DNA of 59,129 nt, from NCBI GenBank assembly GCA_030448225.1, contig JAUJNJ010000011.1:1-59129 (forward strand), in the 5' to 3' direction. This document shows positions 54,572 to 59,129 of this stretch, piece by piece. Under the pieces are notes generated by a model. It did no database searches. It had not been told where the DNA came from and worked only from the letters and a program-made list of their open reading frames with translations. The stretch is from Phycisphaerae bacterium (GTDB taxonomy: Bacteria; Planctomycetota; Phycisphaerae; Tepidisphaerales; Tepidisphaeraceae). The first letter of the stretch is position 1. The number at the start of each line of letters is the position of its first letter. The position numbers and the translations under genes were made by a program.

Positions 54572-54648
54572 TGCGTGATGAGTGATGCGTAAGAGTACAA
54601 GGGCGGCCGGGCCCTTTCCTTCTTCTTACGCACTACGCACTACGCGCT
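54563..54648. repeat. Convergent-gene repeat of the TGCGTGATGCG / ACGCACTACGCA kind
   Basis: The left part 54563-54594 (tandem gcgtgatgcgtgatgagtga...) and right part 54624-54647 (reverse complement gcgtagtgcgtagtgcgtaa...) form an imperfect inverted repeat around a GC hairpin (ggcggccgggccc). It lies between the convergent kinase and FHA genes and may act as a bidirectional terminator. Confidence 0.6.
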
Positions 54649-54658
54649 CTCCCCTCCC

Positions 54659-56298
54659 TCACGGCTCCCAAAGGAACGGCAGTTCGCCGCGGCGGTTGAC
54701 GGACGTGATCACCGCCTGCTTCCACCGGGCGTAAAGGTCGGGGTCGCGCTGGCGGCGGAGTTCGGCGAGTTGCGACTCGTCGCTCGTGACGAGGGCGGCG
54801 TCGCCGGTGTACTCCATCTCCCCTTCGAGCTCCTTCGTCACGCCCTCGAGTTCTTGCGCTGCAGGTTCTGCTTCTCGGGGATGATCGTCGACTTCCGGAC
54901 GATCTCGTCCGGCTCGTCGACAGCCGCCTGGTCGACTTCGGCCAGCGCGTTTCACGAGTCCGTCGCGCTTCTGCCAGAGTTGGTCGATCCGCTCGAACCA
55001 GAGTCGGTCGAGCGTGCCCTCGCGGAGCGTCGCGATCTGGTCGGTGAGCACGCCGGGGTGGGTCTTCTCGTAATCGTTGATCCGCAGGAGCCGCGTCGAG
55101 CGGGTGCGCGCGTAGTAGGCGGTTTGAATCGACCGCCACTCCGCCGTCTTCATCCGCGCGTCGTTCTCGGCCGCGAGCACCTTCCGGGCCTCGGCCGTGG
55201 GCGAGGGCCTCCGGCTCCGCCCGCACCCGCGGACGCCGCGGACGACACCGCGCTACTCGCGGCCTTGCGCCACGACGCCGGCGGTGCCGGTGATCTCGCG
55301 GGCGAGACTCGTGACGCCGCGGACCACGGGCGGCGGCAACGGCGCGCGGCTACGTCAGGGGCGTCCGTCGTCGGCGCGTCGACCACGCCACCCGCCCTCG
55401 GCGTGCCCGCGGCGGCCGCTTTCGGACCACTCGGCGACGTCGTCGCCGGCGCGCGCGCAGGGCGACGAGCCCGGGCATGATCTTGTCCTTATAATAGTGA
55501 TAGGAGCGCGTACGCCCCGCCCCCGAGCACCAGCAGAACGAAGAAGGCGGCAACGAGGCCGCCTGAAGACTTCTGCCGCTGACGCCGCCGGTAGGACGGG
55601 CCCGACGACGCGTCCTGCGCGCCGTCCAGTCGACGCGGTCGGGATCCGCCGACTCCTGGCCGCTCCATCCCGCCGCCACGGGCGTGGCCACGGCCACCGG
55701 CCTGGCCATGGGGGCCGCGTGGACGGGCCGCGCCTGCGGCGGGCCCGCCGAGGCGACGGGTTGCGGCGGGATGGCCCTTGGCGGACGCGCGCTGCGCGGG
55801 CCGCGCCGTCGCGGCAGGCACCGCCGGTGCCGTGCCGGGGTCGCGGGTCGTGCGGCGACCGGACGTCGGTTCCCATCCGCTTGCGCAGACGCCGCGCGCG
55901 CGCGGGGGCCGGCGCTGACGTGGGTATCGGCGCGGGTGCGCGCGGCCGCGCCGTCGGTCGCATAGCCGGAGCGTCCTCGGCGGGGCCGTCGGGGTCGATC
56001 TCGATCGTCGCGGCCTTGGCATCGGGGCCGAGCCGCGACGACGTCGCCCACGCGGAGGAACGTCGCCCCCTGCACCGGTTCGCCGTTCACGTACGTATTG
56101 CCGCCCCCGGCGTCCTGCACCGCCCAGCCGCCCGCGGTGGACGAACAACAGGCAGTGTTTCGGCAGCACCGCCACCGACGGCACCTGCACCTCCGCGCCG
56201 GCGGCGCGGCCGACGACCACAGGCTGCTGGACCCCGCGGGGGCTTAGCTCGATCAGCCGGTCCCCGAGCGGGTGCCGCAGTCTCACCTGAAGGTTCAT
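54659..56298 (-). CDS. FHA-domain transmembrane protein with helical C-terminal domain, frameshifted
   Basis: About 547 codons from ATG 56298 (AGGGG upstream). The N-terminal 95 residues are an FHA domain (IELSPRGVQQPVVVGRAAGA, VPSVAVLPKHCLLFV, then in another frame GWAVQDAGGGNTYVNGEPVQ). A long Pro/Ala/Arg linker leads to a TM helix (GGLVAAFFVLLVLGGGAYAL). The text continues in a shifted frame as YHYYKDKIMPGLVAL. A helical C-terminal domain follows (RLLRINDYEKTHPGVLTDQI; LDRLWFERIDQLWQKRDGLV; DPDLYARWKQAVITSVNRRG) to the stop at 54659. If the frame break at 55,489 is real, the FHA-TM part (55489-56298) and the helical part are two genes. FHA domains bind phosphothreonine, so it is a natural reader for the nearby kinases. 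Confidence 0.6.
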
Positions 56299-56620
56299 TC
56301 GGTTCCCCTTTCGACGACCATTGTAGCCGACGCGCGCCGGCAATTAAGTTGCTGCTCAGCGTCAGCGCACGCGCGTCCGCATGTGCACGGTCCACTCGGC
56401 GACGCAGCGCCGGCACGGCGTCGGGCGGTTCGACGGCCCTGCTGTCGAGAGCGCGGCTTTCTTCGCCGTCGCCAGACCGGTCTGATAAACACGAGGTCAC
56501 GACCGGGCGAATGCATCACCGCGCGCGCGGGCGCGACACCGGGCCGCCGGTTCGGGCACCGCGATGCGCCGCCGCAGGAACGACCGACTTCACGCGACAG
56601 GCACGGCAAAAGGAGATCGC
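56299..56620. other. 322-bp intergenic region between divergent genes
   Basis: It separates the FHA gene (minus) from the histone-like gene (plus) and must carry both promoters. Base composition dips around 56,330-56,360 and 56,480-56,500 (ctgataaacacgaggtcacg). No clear palindrome or ORF is seen. Confidence 0.3.
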
Positions 56621-57267
56621 ATGGCAAAGACGAAGCGAAGTACCGCGACCGCAAGCAAGGCGTCGTCGAGAACGTCAAAGGCGTCCGCCGGCAAGGCGTC
56701 GGAGGGCAAGCCCGGCGGCTCCGCCGGTGCGAAGTCGTCCGCCGCCCGGGGCCGCACGGCGTCTGCGGCGGCGGCGAAGGGCGGGGCCAAGCGGGCCCCG
56801 TCGAAGGCGGCCGCGGCCAAGGGCGCGGCGACCGCCGCGAAGTCGCCGGCGATGCGGCTCGCCACGAAGACCGCGACGCGTGGCTCGACCGCGAAGACCG
56901 CGACGCGCGGCTCGGCGGCGAAATCCAACGCGCAGCACCACCGGCACCAAACCGGCCGCGAAGCGATCGGCCGCGGCGGGTGGGCGCCAAGGCGATGGGC
57001 GACCGCGTGGGCGCGGCCAAGGCGTCCCGCAAGGCGATCCGCCGCGCGCGCCGAAGAAGGCCCGTCAGGTCGTCGAGAACGTGCGCGACACCGCGGCCAG
57101 CGTCGGCTCCACCGTCGGCGAACAGGCCGGCAACGCGCTCGACGCCGTCACGCGTTTCGTCGCCAAGCCGCCGCCGGTGCCGTGGCGCGGTCGAGTCGGT
57201 CATGCCCCACGGCAGCGACGACAAGTCGACGGACGAGAAGGGTGAGAAGAACGAGAAGAAGGACTAA
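56621..57267 (+). CDS. Histone H1-like Lys/Ala-rich protein, frameshifted
   Basis: About 215 codons from ATG 56621 with a strong AAAAGGAGATCGC site. The first 100 residues are Lys, Ala, Ser, Thr and Gly only (KTKRSTATASKASSRTSKAS; SAARGRTASAAAAKGGAKRA), with a tandem repeat TATRGSTAKTATRGSAAK. Frame changes near 56,935, 56,980 and 57,045 lead into KKARQVVENVRDTAASVGST, EQAGNALDAVTRFVAKPPPV and, after another at about 57,190, GSDDKSTDEKGEKNEKKD. This fits an H1/Hc1-like DNA-binding protein, known in planctomycetes and chlamydiae. A nucleoid role is inferred. Confidence 0.65.
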
Positions 57268-57397
57268 GCGTCCCCGCCGCCGGTCGACGCCTCGCGTCGA
57301 CCGCGCAGGCCGGGGTCAACGCTCCGCTACCAGGGAGCCCGCCCCGACCCGCCGAGGCGGCGAACGTGGAACCGGCGGCACGGCGCGTGCCGGCAAC

Positions 57398-58399
57398 TCA
57401 AACCCCGGGCGTCGGCGGGCGGGTGTTGCGCGGGCGACGCGGCCGACGCTTGGGGGCGCGGGCGAGCTTGGAAAACTCCGCCTCCTGACCCTCCGCCGGC
57501 CCGTCGGCCGGCGGCTGGGTGACGGCGCCGCGGATCAGGTCGTCCTCCTGCTCGCGGCGGTACTGCGCGGGCGAAACGTCGAAGTGACGGCGGAACGCCG
57601 CGGAGAAGCCGAAGCGGTCGGCGTAGGCGACGTCCTCGGCGATCGTGTCGATCTTCAGGTCCGTCGTCCGCAGCAGCACCGCCGCCCGCCGCATGCGCAA
57701 GTACGTGACGTGCTCCATCGGGCTGCGGCCGTGCTGATCGTGCGCGAGGCGGCGCAGGTGCTCTTCGCTGATGCCGATCAGGCCGGCGAGATCCGCGACC
57801 GACCAATGCCGGCCGGGGTCGGCGTTCACCGCGTCCCACACCCGCCACAAACGCCCGGCGCCGCGGTTCCCCTGCGTGACGCGCATGCCGAGCAGGTGGA
57901 TCAGGTCCGCCCACGTCCGTAACACCGCCGCGTCCGCCCGGCCGATCGATTCGCGCCGAAAGCCGATGATCGCCGCCCGCAACTGGTTCGGGTTCGTGTG
58001 CAGCACGCTCGCGTTCTCCAGCCCCGCGAGCGGCGTCTGGTCGAACGGCGGGTGGTAGACGAGCCAGCACAGCTTCCACGGCCCGGTCCCCACCTGCCGG
58101 TACGCGTGCGGCACGCCGGGCGGGTTCACGTACACCATGCCGCGCCCGCACCGGCGCCACTTGTCGTTCTCCCGCACCTGCCCCTCGCCGCCGAAACAGA
58201 TCAGCAGTTGACCGAACGCCCACCCCTTCGTCTCGAAGGCGAACCCCGCCTGCGCGTGCGAGATGCCCGCCATCGTCACCCCACGCGCGCTAAGGGCGGC
58301 GTGGCCGACCGTCCACTCGCGCGTCGCCTCGCCGACGGAATGGACCTCCCGTTGAAGCGCGGCTTGCCCTTCCATGGACTGGGATTCAGGCGTTTCCAT
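57398..58399 (-). CDS. AraC-family regulator
   Basis: 333 residues from ATG 58399 (a start eight codons in is possible). The N-terminal cupin arm (FGQLLICFGGEGQVREN; GRGMVYVNPPGVPHAYRQVG) contains a PPGVPH turn. The C-terminal DNA-binding domain has two helix-turn-helix motifs (VADLAGLIGISEEHLRRLA and IDTIAEDVAYADRFGFSAAF). The last 45 residues are Arg/Pro-rich. It is divergent from the secreted-protein gene at 58932 across a 530-bp gap with two palindromes, which are candidate operators. Confidence 0.85.
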   Translation of the reverse strand: METPESQSMEGQAALQREVHSVGEATREWTVGHAALSARGVTMAGISHAQAGFAFETKGWAFGQLLICFGGEGQVRENDKWRRCGRGMVYVNPPGVPHAYRQVGTGPWKLCWLVYHPPFDQTPLAGLENASVLHTNPNQLRAAIIGFRRESIGRADAAVLRTWADLIHLLGMRVTQGNRGAGRLWRVWDAVNADPGRHWSVADLAGLIGISEEHLRRLAHDQHGRSPMEHVTYLRMRRAAVLLRTTDLKIDTIAEDVAYADRFGFSAAFRRHFDVSPAQYRREQEDDLIRGAVTQPPADGPAEGQEAEFSKLARAPKRRPRRPRNTRPPTPGV

Positions 58400-58931
58400 C
58401 GAGATTGCTCACCTTGCCGGGACTTCAAAGCGGAGCACGCCTATTATCGAACCCGTAGTGGGCTCGCCGCCTGCGCCCCGATCGTGGTGTAGAGTAGAAA
58501 CGGCCCGATTCCCGCCGCTCTCGCACGATGCATAGATTCAACAATGCTGGCGGCCGCTGCGATATGCTTGCAATCCCTAATTTGTGCTTCAGATCCACAT
58601 CCGCTGTTTCGGTCGAACCTCGTGGGCACCCCCGACGTCTAACTGAACCGACGGCACGCGTTTTCGATGAAAACCGGGGCCGTCGAGGGTAAGGCAACAG
58701 CAGGTTCGGCGAGACGAAGCGGAAGGCAAAGATGTGGATTTGGACCACATCTTAACGCCTCCAAAACATGGCCGAAACAGCCGCCATTAAGGTAAAAGTA
58801 CTCAGGTCGGCGGAGTTCCAGCGTCAGGCATCTCAATTGAACGGCGGGCCGATCAGCTAGCGGCTCAGGTCGCTACCGGTAGCCGTATCACCCCACGGTT
58901 ATCAGCGGCAGGTCAACCCGGAGGAGAGGAA
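58400..58931. promoter_or_regulatory. 532-bp divergent control region with two palindromes
   Basis: Less GC-rich than the rest of the window. It contains a stem agatgtgg (58730-58737) / ccacatct (58745-58752) with a 7-nt spacer, a short gttttc-gat-gaaaac stem near 58,650, and a perfect 12-bp palindrome gctaccggtagc (58872-58883), 49 bp before the ATG at 58932. The last is a good operator candidate for the divergent AraC regulator. No ORF here is credible. Confidence 0.5.
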
Positions 58932-59129
58932 ATGCAGTCGAATCGCACTTCATACGCGTCGCAGGTTTCGGCCCAGAACAACGTCGCCCGCCGGAAGGCG
59001 CGGCGGATGCTGTCGCTGGCCGCTGCCCTGGCGACCGCCGGGCTCGCAGTTCCCGCCTCCGCCCAGACGCTTCAGTGGGACTTCCGGACGGACGTGGCCG
59101 GTGCCCAGGACGGCGGCGACTTCGCCAGC
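58932..59129 (+). CDS. Secreted protein, N-terminal fragment at the window edge
   Basis: 66 codons from ATG 58932, preceded by GGAGGAGAGGAA. A Sec signal peptide with a long basic N-region (RRKARR) has a hydrophobic core (MLSLAAALATAGLAV) and a probable cleavage site after PASA. The mature part starts QTLQWDFRTDVAGAQDGGDF and is cut by the edge. The start suggests a large exported protein of the autotransporter-like or surface type, but the family cannot be told. Confidence 0.75.
   Translation, partial: MQSNRTSYASQVSAQNNVARRKARRMLSLAAALATAGLAVPASAQTLQWDFRTDVAGAQDGGDFAS

Noticed and set aside
1..59129. tRNA, rRNA and riboswitches
   Set aside because: I looked in the gaps for tRNA arms, rRNA motifs and common riboswitch cores and recognised none. 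A covariance-model scan would be decisive.

Overview
The window is about 59 kb of very GC-rich DNA from what is most likely a planctomycete, probably of the Phycisphaerae/Tepidisphaera side. Evidence: a MoxR-DUF58-BatA-DUF4175-DUF4159 gene block, a pseudopilin with an FTLVELLVVIGIIALLISIL-type N-terminus, a CGYDLRA zinc ribbon, an N-terminal LESRTLF motif on a large surface protein, and short dispersed intergenic repeats of kinds familiar from this group. Many genes carry single-base frameshifts that restore recognisable protein on either side. Several compensate within a few codons, so most look like consensus or assembly errors rather than decay. Coordinates of such genes span the whole locus. 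No rRNA, tRNA, CRISPR array, transposase or phage gene was seen.

Layout. 1-12.9 kb (minus): a TPR/metallopeptidase protein and DUF4159 protein, an inverted repeat pair, then MoxR, DUF58, BatA/VWA, DUF4175-like and a second VWA protein, joined by 1-4 bp overlaps. 13.1-33.7 kb: an L-rhamnose/deoxysugar utilisation region. It has an AraC regulator, an arabinose/fucose-type isomerase, a RhaT-like symporter, a pseudopilin, a small lipoprotein, a GH106-like alpha-L-rhamnosidase, class III fructose-1,6-bisphosphatase, an ABC importer (ATPase, two permeases, binding protein), L-rhamnose isomerase, a RhaS/RhaR-type regulator and a sulfatase. 33.7-44.8 kb: envelope and housekeeping genes (two lipoproteins, a TraB/TIKI-like protein, a Calx-beta/RTX surface protein, an NHLRC2-like thioredoxin-NHL protein, holo-ACP synthase, DUF4870, Uma2).

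44.8-56.3 kb is the most unusual part. A long run of minus-strand genes contains a 4-TM protein, a Hanks-type kinase ending in zinc ribbons, two more membrane zinc-ribbon proteins, three helical proteins resembling ESCRT-III/Snf7 proteins (one with a preceding winged-helix-like region, recalling CHMP7) and several 34-58 residue membrane microproteins. Next to it lie an atypical kinase and an FHA-transmembrane protein. I propose a phospho-regulated membrane-remodelling module. The ESCRT-III assignment rests on pattern recognition, not on a search. 56.6-59.1 kb: a histone H1-like Lys/Ala-rich protein, a third AraC regulator, a 530-bp regulatory region and the start of a secreted protein that runs off the right edge.
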